Shown piece by piece: positions 44,580 through 55,767 of a stretch of DNA of 64,000 nt. How positions within the stretch are numbered: position 1 is the first letter of the stretch; the number at the start of each line of letters is the position of its first letter. The notes beneath the pieces were generated by a model, which was not told the origin of the DNA, ran no database searches, and saw only the letters and a list, made by a program, of their open reading frames with translations. This DNA is from Theocolax elegans (taxonomy: Eukaryota; Arthropoda; Insecta; Hymenoptera; Cerocephalidae). The stretch covers positions 41,622,711 through 41,686,710 of the forward strand of contig CM047425.1 of the NCBI GenBank assembly GCA_026168455.1, written 5' to 3'. Both the position numbers and the translations under genes were made by a program.

Positions 44580-46478
44580 GTGGTTCAAAATTTTGATCTC
44601 AAAGTTGCTCTGGAGGGTGATGCGCTAGGACCATCGATCATAAAAATTTATGACGTTAAGCAAGAACTATGCTCAATAGCGCAGTCATATTTGGTTGACA
44701 TAATAGTTCCCTACTTTCTGAAAGATACCAACTTGGTATTATTACATATTACTATTATTTATGCTTTAAAAAATAAATAAATGTATAAGTTATGTTACGT
44801 GTATATCCACACATTAATAACCTATGTATAAATGATTATTATTTATTTCCCAGATAATTGACAAATGCTGACTTCTCTGTACTAGCAGATTAAATAGTAG
44901 AATTATTTCCTCTCGAATACCCAAAAACATATTATGTTGATCCTGTGAAAAAATGTAATACAAAAAATAAGGATAAATCTGTACGATCCAGAGGCAAGTT
45001 AGTTGACAAATATAAAAACCGAAGAACATTTATTCTCGATGTAGAGAAGTTACAAATAGGTTCTACTGTTCCAATTGTTACGTTAGAAAAAATTCTGGTA
45101 AATACTTTTTTATTGTTTTAAACATTATTACTAAGTTTTAAAATTTCCTAAGCAGCATACTTTTATTTATTTTAGATGCAACTGATTACCTCAATAGTAA
45201 AAACTGGCTACGAATAAACAGGGAACCGACTGAGGTCTTAAAACATTGGAACTTAACTTACAGTTTACGTGAAAGCGATATAAAAAATAACGAGTATAAA
45301 GTTTTATCAGATATTTACAACAACTGGCCAATTTTAGAGGAGTCATCTGGTTATGAATTAGTAAGTACACGATAAGTAATAAAAAAATATATAAATACAG
45401 AAAAAATATATAAATAAAAAAATATATAAATAAAGAAAAAATATATAAACACAGAAAAAATATATAAACACAGAAAAAATATATAAATATAGAAAAAATA
45501 TATCAAGCTTTTAAATAATTTTAGATCGAAAGAGACTTTTTTGTAAAACATTCAATCGCATTTGATCAATTTAGTTTACGGTGGAATGCTACTTTTAAGG
45601 CAGCCATTAAACTTTTTAATAAAATAAGTAATGATTAACAACTCATTATCTACAGTTTAAATCGAACTAATTCAGGTAAACTTAGACAATATTTTATAAC
45701 CGTTTTTGTGTATAAAAAATATTTTGTTTATAAAAAAGCAATTTATTGTTTGTTATATGTTTTTAATTAGATTACGATACTTTCATGCAACTGAAGTTAC
45801 TGAATTCATTATTAGCTCCGAAATCTAACCGAATTTGTTTGAAAACTGCAGGAAAAAAAAGAGATTTTGGAAGCCATCAAAAATCGAAGCCGAAGAAGGA
45901 ATTGCTGTACATATAAAGGTTTATGAATTTATAATAGAATAATAAATAAAATTGATTTTTTTATAATTAAAATAATCATAATAAGCATTATATTAATAAA
46001 ATAATACAATAATTAATTTATCTATACCATTTATATTATAATGTAGGTTTTTTTTATTAACAATAAAAATAATTTATTTATCATTCAATTTTAGATTCCC
46101 GGAGATATTGAAAATGAGGTGCTTAATAAAATTAAAAAAATGTCTGAAACGAAGCTCTCTGTTCAACCATTCGTTATTCTTGTAGGTCCTAATGTAAGTC
46201 AGATTGACAAGTGCTATGTTCGCGTTGACAGAGTTATGTACGAGATGCCATCATTATTAAGAGCATTGGATATTTTGTTTAAAATATATGTTACTTTTAA
46301 TGTACCGTATCCCGGAGAGTGCGAAAAATTGTGTTATTTCGTTCAGTGGGCAATTTACGGCATTTTTACTGATTCTGATGTTCAAATTCCTGCAGTATGT
46401 ACATTAGTGAATAAGATTCAAAAACGTTTAGCGTCATTTGAAAACTTATCATTCACACGCAGGGGTTTATAAATGCGC
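44580..46478 (+). pseudogene. CACTA-associated ORF1, multi-exon, degenerate
   Basis: Coding blocks separated by sequences with splice signals. About 44590-44705: NFDLKVALEGDALGPSIIKI. About 44862-45097: LFPLEYPKTYYVDPVKK, RGKLVDKYKNRRTF. About 45176-45360: NWLRINREPTEVLKHW, ESDIKNNEYKVLSDIYNNWP. About 45525-45638: IERDFFVKHSIAFDQFSL. About 45778-45918: LKLLNSLLAPKSNRI. 46095-46478: IPGDIENEVLNKIKKMSETK, FVILVGPNVSQIDKCYVRVD, YPGECEKLCYFVQWAIYGIF. Introns with GTAAGT or GTAAAT donors and TTTTAG acceptors lie at 45098-45175, 45361-45524 and 45919-46094. This pattern is typical of the companion protein of animal CACTA elements. A stop at about 44900 and a shift at about 45855 break it. Confidence 0.7.
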
Positions 46479-48180
46479 TTATATTACTTGCTCTCGCAAA
46501 TTTATCTCGATACAAACTTTAAAAAAACATATGAGTAATTGTGATCGCAAAGAAAAAAATATATGTTTTATACGTAACAATTCAAATGAAAATAAAAAAA
46601 TTAATGAATGTGAACGTAAATGTGTCGAAAGTCAAGAAATTTTGTCGTTAACAAATGATCAATTGCATGTTAAGTGTAACACTAATATCAATAACTTGAA
46701 AGCTAATAATTTGAGCGAAAATGAGATTGAAAAAAGTCTATTTAATATGATTGCAAAATTATATGCTAATCATTCAGTTTCTAATGCAGTTTTTGACGAC
46801 GTTGTTGACGACATCATAATATTAGCTAATAATATTTCAAATAAATATAAAAGAAAATTAAAACTTAAAATTCCTGCACAATATCACAAAGACATTGATG
46901 ATAGTTTTAAAATTTCACATACTATTAAAAATTGCAATACGCAATTCATGCGTTTTCAGTACTTTAAAAATGCTGGCTATTTAATTGAACCTTCTAAGTT
47001 GAAAATTGGCGAAATAGCTAATAACAAAAAAAGCTCTAACACTACTATTTATACAAAAAAAGAATGTATCATTTGTTTAATACCGTTACGCAAAGTTATT
47101 GCTACTTTTTTTAGAACTACCAAATGTTTATGATGAAATAATGCGTTACATTAAGAATGAGGTTTGTAAACCAAATTACATTTTTTCTAGTATTTATAAT
47201 AGCGACAAGTGGCAACAAGTTTCTCAGGAATTTCATGAAAAAAATGTAATAGCATTGTATTTATACTATGATGATTTTGAAATATGTGATCCGTAAAACA
47301 GGAGGTTGTTATTTTTCTAAATTCTATTCTAAATCCAACGTGTCACATAATGCACGACTTTTATCTTGGAGTATGTCGTTATGACATGGCAAAAATCAGA
47401 AACAATTTTTTATTAAAAGGTTACTTTAGCTTAGAACAGTTAAATGATTGTTTAAAATATTTTGATACGTCGGATGTAGATCATGGAAATAAATTGTCAA
47501 CGATTAAAGCTAGTCATATTCACAATGGTTATCTTATTGTAACATCAGCTGAAATGTCTTACTTAATTGTTCATTTTGGAATGATAGTAGGTGATATAGT
47601 TCCAGAGGACGATGATGCGTGGGAATTGTACTTGACATTGTATGAAATTATAGATTTGATAACGCAGTCGTCGATAAATGAAAACGAAATTTTGTATCTT
47701 GACCAATTATTGAAATCTCACAATAAACAATACCTTCACATTTTTAAAGAACCATTAAAACCAAAGTATGACCTAATTTTGCATATAACTGCATGCATTA
47801 AAGCTTTGGGGCCATGCAAACATTATTCTTGTGAAAAATACGAAGCTTTTCATAAAAACTCTAAAAGATATGCTCGAGGTGTAACTCGAGTTGTAATGTA
47901 AATCAAGTTAGAAAAGTTGTAGATGCGAATATTTCTTATGTAAAAATTAATGGACATTTATATCGACCCAATATGGCAATATTTCTATATACAAATACAA
48001 TCGATGATCCTGTATTTGGATTAATTACAAAAATTATAAAAACGATAAATAATAAGATATATTTTGTATACAAAGAATACCACTCGATTGGATTTATGAA
48101 TAATATAAAATCATATTTGATACAAATGCCTCAGAAGCACATTAGAGAGAACTGGTATTATTATAATTTTTCCATGTTTT
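46441..48180 (+). pseudogene. CACTA (EnSpm) transposase, animal type, internally deleted
   Basis: Starts with a C2H2 finger (YKCAYITCSRKFISIQTLKKH), then a long linker and SLFNMIAKLYANHSVSNAVF, the usual N-terminal order. After a frameshift at about 47100 come FFELPNVYDEIMRYIK (partly out of frame) and ALYLYYDDFEICDP, which carries a conserved DD of the DDE core. A deletion of roughly 500-600 bp follows before IMHDFYLGVCRYDMAKI (the D/H-E.GV.RYD block), IVGDIVPEDDDAWELYLTLY, KPKYDLILHITACIKALGP and YEAFHKNSKR (catalytic glutamate block). The last block (VKINGHLYRPN) continues to 48180. Residue matches are to my knowledge of the family, not a search. Confidence 0.75.
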
Positions 48181-48695
48181 AAGCGACCTATGAAAATTCA
48201 TGTTACGGCAAAAGGCCGCTTTGTAATATCTTGTAGATATTCACAATAAATTGATTATATAAATAAATTTTCTATTTATTAATTAACGAATGTTTCATTT
48301 GTTAAGTTAATTCTAACTTTTATAATTGGAAGCAAAATTCTTATTTGATGTTAATTATAATACAAATGCAAATTATTATTTAGAGATATGTAAAAATTTA
48401 ATCTTAATTAATTTAATGTTATTAATTTTATTCAATTTTATTACATTTAATTTAAATTTAATGCACATCATCAATTGTGAAACTGACTGATTCACTGAAT
48501 TCATATTAAAATCACAATTCTTATTTGTAAGTTATTCGCGTCTTAACTATAAAGAATTTAAATGTAAAGTGCGTCTTGCTAATTCAAGTCATACAAAACT
48601 TTATTATTAAGTCATGAGACTTTCGCCGTATTTTAATCCACATTTCTTAACAGTTAAGAAAGATTCTTTCTCCCAAAGAATTACTTGTCTCAGTG
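48181..48695. other. right subterminal region of the outer CACTA element
   Basis: AT-rich. Contains TTTCTTAACAGTTAAGAAAG at about 48642, matching the palindromic motif near the left end, then the terminal inverted repeat. Confidence 0.7.
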
Positions 48696-48783
48696 TACAA
48701 TTACACAGCCATTCACACACAATTAAGAGGGAGTAAATAATAGTCCCGGGAGAGAGAGAGAATCCCCGTAAAAGTGGGGATGC
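48696..48783. repeat. 209 bp repeat, right part of split copy
   Basis: Continues the repeat from TACAATTACACAGCCATTCA to AATCCCCGTAAAA, as in 14210-14290, beginning with the duplicated TA. Confidence 0.9.
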
Positions 48784-49136
48784 CCGTAAGGTGCGAGGCG
48801 TTTATCAAAAGCCCCGAGGAAACAGTGCGCTCGTGAAAGGACCAAGCTCGAAAGCACTAACAAGCCACAGCACAACTCCCGACTCAAGGCTCACGGCAAA
48901 TCATCAAGATGACGGCGAGGAATACCGAGTCGCATCAGCCGAGTGAAGGGACATTCTTCCCGAGGACATCGAGACAAGCAGCGCACACCAGATAACTCCG
49001 CCGAATGTGGAGTCCGACTACGCCTGAGCACAAGGTTTCTCCAACATCCACGTCGAGATCATCGTACGAGCAGATGGGTTGCGAGTGAGTACATAAATTG
49101 TAAGGTGCCTGGTGCATGACAGAGCACATGACAACT

Positions 49137-49179
<43 letters not shown>

Positions 49180-49190
49180 GAAAAATCCTA
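48784..49190. other. GC-richer stretch and (TC)n, no gene assigned
   Basis: 48784-49135 is compositionally different from the surroundings but has no recognisable protein. 49140-49177 is a CT dinucleotide run. Confidence 0.4.
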
Positions 49191-49194
49191 CACC

Positions 49195-49620
49195 ATTCAG
49201 GCCATGAACCTATGGGACAGTCTACCAGCTGAATTAAAGCTCTGTACAAATTTGCGGATATTTAAGAGTAAACTGTTCTTATATCTGTTAGAATCAAACC
49301 AGTAATGATTTTATTCTGTAGAGTGGTTTTGTTATCAATATTTAGTCAGAATTATAAGTCTGCTGTATGGTTTAAGAAATTGTTTAATGTAAAATGCGCT
49401 GTGATTTTATTATTCTTAGAAAATGGAATTATGTATTTATGTATTCATCTATTCTTGAAGTAGTTGGCACTGACAAACTAACATGTAAATTTTGTTTCAC
49501 ATTATGTATTTTTATTTTGTTTGTATATTTTATATATTTTTTATAGTGTTCTTGCCTTACGGGGGATTTTCCTCTTAGGCATAATAAATGCTTTCAAATC
49601 TCTCTCTCTCTCTCTCTAAA
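49195..49620 (+). pseudogene. 3' end of a non-LTR retrotransposon (CR1/L2/RTE-like)
   Basis: The translation NLWDSLPAELKLCTNLRIF then KSKLFLYLL followed by a stop is the usual last block of many LINE proteins (xWNSLPxxIRxxxSLxxFKxxLKxxL). The 3' UTR runs to a short CT repeat (49595-49617). It is heavily 5'-truncated. Confidence 0.6.
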
Positions 49621-49693
49621 AATCGGGCGAATACCCGAATATCCCTCTCGACACATCTTCTTTTTCGTTGACTAAAAAGTACGTATCTACAGT

Positions 49694-50195
49694 TGTTGAG
49701 TTTGCATAGTAGTTCCTAAGTTCTACTCAGCTTATGTGGCCGACGCGCAAAGTTGCGATAAACCGCGACTGTATGCAGCGCGTACAGGCGTCACTAAACG
49801 CGCGGATCAGCCAACACAGCCGCCTTTGATTGCGCAAGCGAGTGCGATACTTACTTTTGATTTTTTCCAATTAGATATTTTTATACATTTGACGAGTTAT
49901 GCTTAATTAATTTAAAATAAACCTAAATGGAGAGGTGAACAAATTTAGTTGATTTCGCTAACCGAGCCCTTACCTTTCCCGGATCCTACTCACTATCCTT
50001 ATTTTTAAGGAATTAATTCTTGTCATAGCAAGAGTCTCGGAGTCCACGACTCCTTTTGTATAATATGTTGCCGTCCCCGCTAACGTCGAGGAAAGGGGTT
50101 CGCCTCGAAAATTTATTTAAGTTTGGGATTGATATGTAATTTAATTAATAATTATAGGTATGCATACACCCAGAAGCGAGCAGAGAATTGTTACA
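49694..50195 (+). repeat. putative 5' LTR of a second gypsy-type element
   Basis: Ends ...GAATTGTTACA directly before a primer-binding site. The start is set at TGTTGAGTTTGC (49694) because it forms a TGT...ACA pair, but this end is uncertain. Confidence 0.4.
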
Positions 50196-50196
50196 A

Positions 50197-50214
50197 TGGC
50201 GCCCAACTAAAACG
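50197..50214 (+). promoter_or_regulatory. tRNA primer-binding site
   Basis: TGGCGCCCAACTAAAACG begins one base after the LTR. TGGCGCCCAAC is a typical primer-binding start (complement of a tRNA 3' CCA end) for insect gypsy elements. It sets the orientation and the left end of the internal region. Confidence 0.7.
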
Positions 50215-50669
50215 AAACTAGTTACTGTGTAAAATACGTTAATATATTAAATATAAAACAAGCGAATTTCTAAACGCAAAGACAAAATTAACAATAAGTA
50301 TATATTAGCATATATTACATTATGAGCTGTAAAGCATCATCTCGGTTAGAAAGCGTATTGAAATTCCTAAGCCGAATATTCATGATAAGCAAGGTGCAGA
50401 TAAAACAAAATTAACCTTGGTAGATGTAAGCGATCATTATCAAGTTGTAAACTAGGCAAGCAAGTAAATCCTAAGCGATTGGAATGCGACAAACATTATC
50501 CTCCAATATCTACGAGAAATAAAATAAACCACTTTCGATTTATTCGCCCAATATAAAATTTTTTAATAACATTTTTATTTTTCACGCATCGCTATTTTCT
50601 TTCTGTCATATCTATACGAAATAATAATTAATTGGATAATTTCGTTTTTATTAACTTAATTTCTAAACA

Positions 50670-50779
50670 ATGGCTTCAAACACTGACAAGCTTGGCAAAT
50701 TTATGACTATTTACAAAAACAAATTAGTTGCGTCATTACCGGTTGAGGAACTCACCGAGAAACTCGAACAATTAGATCT
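50670..50779 (+). pseudogene. gag: gypsy gag N terminus, cut by a CACTA element
   Basis: Frame starts MASNTDKLGKFMTIYKNKLV and runs through SLPVEELTEKLEQLDL with helical, leucine-rich character. It is then interrupted by the CACTA terminus at 50780. The remaining Gag resumes at 54318. The 2 bp CT duplication keeps the two parts in the same frame if the insert is disregarded. Confidence 0.65.
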
Positions 50780-50794
50780 CCCTGTTGAAAAAAT

Positions 50795-51515
50795 CAAGGT
50801 GGATATCCAGCTCGATTTCGAGGTCGATTTCGAGCTGGATTTCGAGCTGGATTCGACTCGATTTTGCCTCGATTTGACTCGATTTTTGGCCTCGATTTCG
50901 AGCTGAATCCACCTCGATTAGTAACTCGATTTCGACCTGGATCGGCATCGATTTCGAGCTAGATTGGCATCGATTTCGGGCTGGATCGGACTCGATTTCG
51001 GGCTGGATCGGACCCGATTTCGAGCTCGATTGGCCTCGATTTTGGGCTCGATTGGCCACGATTTCGAGTCGATTGGCCTCGATTTCGAGCTCGATGGGCC
51101 TCGATTTTGACCTAGATCGGCCTCGATATTGAGCTCGATTGGCTTCGATATCGGGCGGCTTCGCCCTCGATTTCGACCTTGATCAGTCTCGATTTTGAGC
51201 TAGAATAGCCTTAATTTCGAACTGGATGGGCGTCAATCGGAAACTCGATTTCACGTTCGTTCGGCCTCGATTTTAAGCTGCAATATCCTCGATTTCGACC
51301 TGGATCAGCCTCGATTTCGAGCTTGATTGGCCTCGATTTTGGGCTGAATTGGACTCGATCGGGGATTCGATTTCGAGTGGGATAGAACTCAATCAGTGCC
51401 TCGATTTCGAACTGAATCGGTATGGATTGGGGACTCGATTTCATGTGGGTACGGACTCGATCGGGGCCTCGATTTCGACCTGGATCAGTCTCGAATTTCG
51501 AAATCAAAATTCCGG
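50795..51515 (+). repeat. left subterminal array (TCGATTTCGAG motif)
   Basis: About 30 units of 20-24 bp built from CTCGATTTCGAGCTGGAT / GGCCTCGATTTCGA with interchangeable spacers. Long open frames on both strands here are artefacts of the repeat, since CGA/ATC/GAT-rich units lack stops. Confidence 0.9.
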
Positions 51516-51727
51516 CAATCTAAAGGTTAAATAAGCTATGTTAAATTTTATAGGATCGTATTAATAATATTACACTATTTTGAAAACAATATCTTTTTAT
51601 TTTTCTATAAAAATATAATTTCTGTTGGGTTTTTATTATATCTTACAGCAACGTAAAGGTTAAAACTATTATTTTCTTTACTTATCTTATTATTTTTGGA
51701 CGTCCTTTTTAGATTTAAATATTTACT
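51516..51727. other. AT-rich 3' flank of the transposase
   Basis: Non-repetitive linker between the left array and the transposase stop codon; no feature seen. Confidence 0.5.
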
Positions 51728-52840
51728 TCAAGTTTGCCAATACTTATGAGGTACTGGACGTATATATTGGTTTTCATTCACAGCCATTAAAATACAAATA
51801 TTTTTTATTTTATTGGTTTCGATTACTTGTATTTGAGGATTTGTGGCAACAATCTTCTTAATAATGAATTGTTCATTAGATATACAATGTTCTGTTATTA
51901 GCTGCTTATACGCTGTGTACTCTTTGGAATTGTTATTGTCAATAAGAAATTGTTGCATTTGTATAAAGTCACCATTGACTGTTTGCGCATACGAATTATC
52001 TGATCGTCGATTACTTTTTTTTGAAAAATTAAACAAACATTTATCTTTAACAATTTTTTTATAAGCTGTTACATCTTCTGCAGACAAATTTAATTGCTGC
52101 AATACATCTTCATTTACTGGTAATGGCTTTCCAAAATATCGAAATTGTTCTGATTTCGTGCTTTTTGCAGTAATTTTGTTCTCGAAATAATAACAATAAT
52201 CCATAACAGAAGAAAATTGTTTTAAAGCAACGTGTTTTTCTAAAATTATTATGCTTTCTTGTACTGTAAGACTTCTACAAATTTGACTAAGTACACCTCT
52301 TGCTGCATGAACTTTTGAAACAATTTTACCATTACCAGATTCAAATGGGTAACCATAATGCACCCATAGTGGTCCCCAATTGACTACACTCTGTGCTAGG
52401 TGAGTTAATTGGTGAACATTAAAAGACATTGCGTCTACTCCGTAATAAACCTCCGTTAAAGCAACAAATTTTCTTAATAAGTAATCAGCACGCTGTAATT
52501 CCAATTGATTAATTGACTCCTTCAGCAGTAAATGATAGCCTTCCACTAATAAAATCCAATGTTGTAGAAATTTGTCAAAATTAGGTATTTCAGCTAATAT
52601 TACGGTACTGTAAAATAAAAGCCAATTCACCCACTCTTTAGCCTTCCAGTAGCTGCGATCATATATCATATGTTGAGCGATAATCTGGCGAGCTGTTGTG
52701 AAACCCTGAATTGCGTAATTTGTTTATCAATATTATCCATATAAATATTTGATATGCTCTATGGCTTATTAGAAGATTTAAACCAGTAGTCAGCAAATTG
52801 TTTTCATATTCCTAAATCTATACAGTGCATCACATCTGGT
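51728..52840 (-). pseudogene. CACTA transposase, C-terminal half
   Basis: Begins at about 52840 with GFVPDVMHCIDLGI, the D-x-MH-x-x-x-LGV block carrying a catalytic aspartate. A degenerate stretch reads QFADYWFKSSNKP, then a 313-codon frame gives YWKAKEWVNWLLFYSTVIL, FNVHQLTHLAQSVVNWGPLW and PFESGNGKIVSKVHAARGVL, where FES.NG is the catalytic glutamate block. About 140 less conserved residues follow and the frame ends at a TAA. The blocks are those of the second animal CACTA lineage, clearly different from the protein at 46.4-48.2 kb. The N-terminal half is replaced by the repeat array. Confidence 0.75.
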
Positions 52841-54305
52841 ACGAATCCAGATTGAAATCGACGCCAATCAAGCCCGTATTCAAAATCGATACGCCAAATT
52901 GATCCCAAAATGAAGCAACGATTGAGACCGACCCAGTTCGTCAAGGCCAATTGAGCGCAAAAGCGAGGCCGATCGAGATTTAAAATCGAGACCGACCGAG
53001 CCCAACATCGAGACTTATCGAGTCGCCAATTAAGTCCTCGATCAAGGTCATCCAGCTGGAAATCGAGTACCCGATCGAGGCCATCGAGCTGGTAATCAAG
53101 TTGCCAATCAAGGCCAATCGATCGCGAAATCGAGGCCAATCGAGTCCGAAATAAAGGCTCGAGGTCGATCGAGCCCGAAATCGAGATCTATCGAGTCCTC
53201 GAGCGAGACCCCGATTTAAGCCGATCGAGCTCGAAATCAAGACCGATCCAGCTTGAAATCTAAGCAATTAGAGCACAAATTGAGACCAGTCGTGGTCGAA
53301 ATTAACGCCCATTTTGCACAAAATCGAGGTTAATCGAGCGCTAAATCAAGCCCGAAATCGATGCTAATCAATCTCGAAATCGAGGCCGATGCAGGTCGAA
53401 ATCGTGGCCATTCCAGCTTGAATTCGAGGTCGATCCAGCCCAAAATCGTGGCCTATTGAGATCAAAATCGAGTCCGATATACAGCCCGAAATCAAGGCCA
53501 ATCGAGCTCGAAATCGAGACCGACCCAGCCCAAAATCGTGGCCAATCGGCTCAAAATCGATGCCGATCCAGGTCGAAATCGAGGCCATTCCAGTTTGAAT
53601 TCGAGGCCGATCCAGGTCGAAATCAAGGTCATTCCAGCTTGAATTCGAGGCCGATCCATCTCGAAATCAAGTCCGATCCAGACCGAAATCCAGTCCGATC
53701 CACAGCACGAAATCGAGTCCGATCCACAGCCCGAAATCGTGGCCAATCGAGCTCGAAGTCGAGGCGGCTCCAGCCCGACATCGAGTCCGATCCACAGCTC
53801 GAAATCGAGTCTCCAATCGAGCTCGAAATCAAGGCCGATCCAGCCCGAAATCGAGGCCAATCGAGTTCGAAATCGAGTCCGATCCACAGCCCGAAATCGA
53901 GGCCAATCGTGCTCGAAATCGAGGCCAATCGAGCTCGAAATTGAGTCCGATCCACAGCCCGAAATCGAGGCCAATCGAGCTCGAAATCGAGTCCGATCCA
54001 TACCCCGAAATCGAGGCCAATCGAGCTCGAAATCGAGTCCGATCCAGCCCGAAATCGAGGCCAATCTAGCTCGAAATCGAGGCCAATTGAGTTCGAAATC
54101 GAGTCCGATCCACAGCCCGAAATCGAGGCCAATCGAGCTCGAAATCGAGTCCGATCCACAACTCGAAATCGAGTCTCCGATCGAGTTGGATTCAGCTCGA
54201 AATCGAGGCCAAAAATCGAGTCAAATCGAGGCAAAGTCGAGTCGAATCCAGCTCGAAATCCAGCTCGAAATCGACCTTGAAATCGAGCTGGATTCCACCT
54301 CGATT
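52840..54305 (-). repeat. right subterminal array (inverse of left array)
   Basis: More than 60 units such as GAAATCGAGGCCAATCGAGC and GAAATCGAGTCCGATCCACA. It is about twice as long as the left array, with higher-order alternation of 22 and 24 bp units at 53700-54200. Frames of up to 260 codons on either strand are periodic artefacts. Confidence 0.9.
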
Positions 54306-54317
54306 TTTTCAACAGGG

Positions 54318-55186
54318 CTAAAATCCTCCGGTTTAGACGCAGACCGCAGAGAAAGATTACTTAGACGGTTAAATCTACCATATTTAAAAGATGATTTTAT
54401 TCCAAGCAAGCAGTCCATGAAAGTCGCAGAACTGTGTTGGGAAAACGTACTCTGCGATTTTTTTCAAAATTTAAAACAAACAGCGATGCAAGTAGTCCAA
54501 ACGATTCATTTTCAAGCGTAACGGAATAATCTAGTAAAACTAACTTCGTAGAAGCAACCTTACCAGTCGGTGAAAAGGTTTGGCTATCAGTTGCTAATAT
54601 GCAATATTGGAAGAAATATTGCGACTCAGCTAATAGAAAAGCCGCGTTGCGCGAGTTTATGTTAGGAAATGCGAGCGATTATGAGGTGAATGCAAACCTT
54701 ATGAAAACTTTTTTGCAATCGCGAAACACTTTACCGATAAAAGATTTTGAAGAAAATGTTACAATACGTAGGGGAAATAGAAATCCACCCCCAAACACAT
54801 CGTGCCCAAATCGTAAATTTCAGAGCACCGCGTACTTATCTAAAACGGTAGCTTCGTGGAATGCTAAATTTTACGCTAACCTCAGAAGCGATGTTGACGA
54901 ATTTTTAATGCGTTTAGACAAAATTATACCTTTTGCCGGCATGAGCGATGACGAAATGTTCACAACAGTATTGCAATTACTCGAAAAACCCGCGCTAATT
55001 TGGTACCGAACAAATCGTAATAATTGGAATACGTGGGAAGAACTTAAGAAAAATAAAAGATACGCGACTAAGGTCGATAAGCAATCGCAAAATAGCATTC
55101 AAGGGCCAGATGAGCTCGTTAACAATTTTATCGTGGCTATGCAATTAATATTTAGTAGAATGCCGAAAAAATTATCGGAACCCTAG
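54318..55186 (+). pseudogene. gag: gypsy gag, middle and capsid part, truncated
   Basis: Resumes with LKSSGLDADRRERLLRRLNL and PSKQSMKVAELCWENVL. It shifts frame at about 54500 and has a stop near 54524. It then runs from VGEKVWLSVANMQYWKKYC to the capsid region (SKTVASWNAKFYANLRSDVD, MSDDEMFTTVLQLLEKPALI, VNNFIVAMQLIFSRMPKKL). The W...F..H/R and late MPK helix pattern fits Ty3/gypsy capsid. It ends abruptly at 55186, where an unrelated repeat begins. No nucleocapsid or pol is present. Confidence 0.7.
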
Positions 55187-55767
55187 TAAAAATCGCATTC
55201 TATTAAATAGGTAATAATTAGATATTCTAAATAGAATGGTCGAAAAATGGGTGAAAAATAGGCGAAAAATGTGCCCATTTTTATCCTCCCGGTGAAACTC
55301 TTTTTATCCATTATTTAACCATTAAATAGACTAAAATATAATTTATATTCTGGTTTGAGCTAATTTTTACCCATGTAAAAAAAAGACGTATAAATTATGC
55401 ATAAATTATATTTAGTGAAATGTGGACAGTTTGTGTGGCGTCTATGTATAGAAATAAGCATACCAATATAATCCTGTAGATTGGGCATAAATTATGTTTG
55501 GGATTCAAGAACTTAATTTATTACAAACTTTAGAGGACAATATATCAATAACAGATACGTATACATCGAGATACAGATAATGTTAAAGTAAGTTCATTTT
55601 TGTACATTCCTAAGACTTAAATACAGAAGAAAATTATTGTAAATACAAAAAAGTAATTTATGTCTTCTTTAAGTAATCTTGTTTTTTGGCAAACTTATCT
55701 GTAAGAACTGAAAAAATAATGAATAATTTGACAGATTTATAATTATAAATATCTAGTACTATTGATG
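55187..55767. repeat. second copy of the 14.3 kb repeat core, then AT-rich DNA
   Basis: 55190-55370 matches 14463-14650 (GAATGGTCGAAAAATGGGTG, ATGTGCCCATTTTTATCCTC). The remainder is featureless. Confidence 0.65.

Larger units (their letters stand above)
24120..48695 (+). mobile_element. outer CACTA (EnSpm) transposon, 24.6 kb because of nested insertions
   Basis: The left end CACTGAGAAAAGTAATTCTT and inverted right end CACTGAGACAAGTAATTCTT begin with the CACT(A/G) signature. TA is duplicated at 24118-24119 and 48696-48697. The two halves of the 209 bp repeat flank it, and the intact repeat at 14.08 kb shows a single TA at that point. Subterminal palindromes TTTCTTAAYAGTTAAGAAA occur near both ends (about 24210, 24295 and 48637). 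Degenerate transposase genes lie at 44.58-48.18 kb. Without the insert between 24644 and about 44355 the element would be about 4.9 kb. This copy could not transpose on its own. Confidence 0.85.
50780..54317 (-). mobile_element. 3538 bp CACTA element with expanded subterminal arrays, CT target duplication
   Basis: The left end CCCTGTTGAAAAAATCAAGG and the complementary right end form short terminal inverted repeats. CT occurs at 50778-50779 and 54318-54319. The gag frame is continuous across the insertion site. It encodes the 3' half of a CACTA transposase (51728-52840, minus). On both sides there are long arrays of a TCGATTTCGAG-type motif in opposite orientations. The transposase N terminus is missing, so the element is defective. 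Confidence 0.85.

Noticed and set aside
24120..48695. CRISPR-like interpretation of the regularly spaced 109 bp repeats
   Set aside because: The units are contiguous tandem copies without variable spacers, in a eukaryotic transposon.
50772..54521. Long open frames (up to 260 codons) on both strands
   Set aside because: They follow the period of the TCGATTTCGAG array, occur in several frames on both strands at once, and encode only low-complexity R/S/E/D-rich text.
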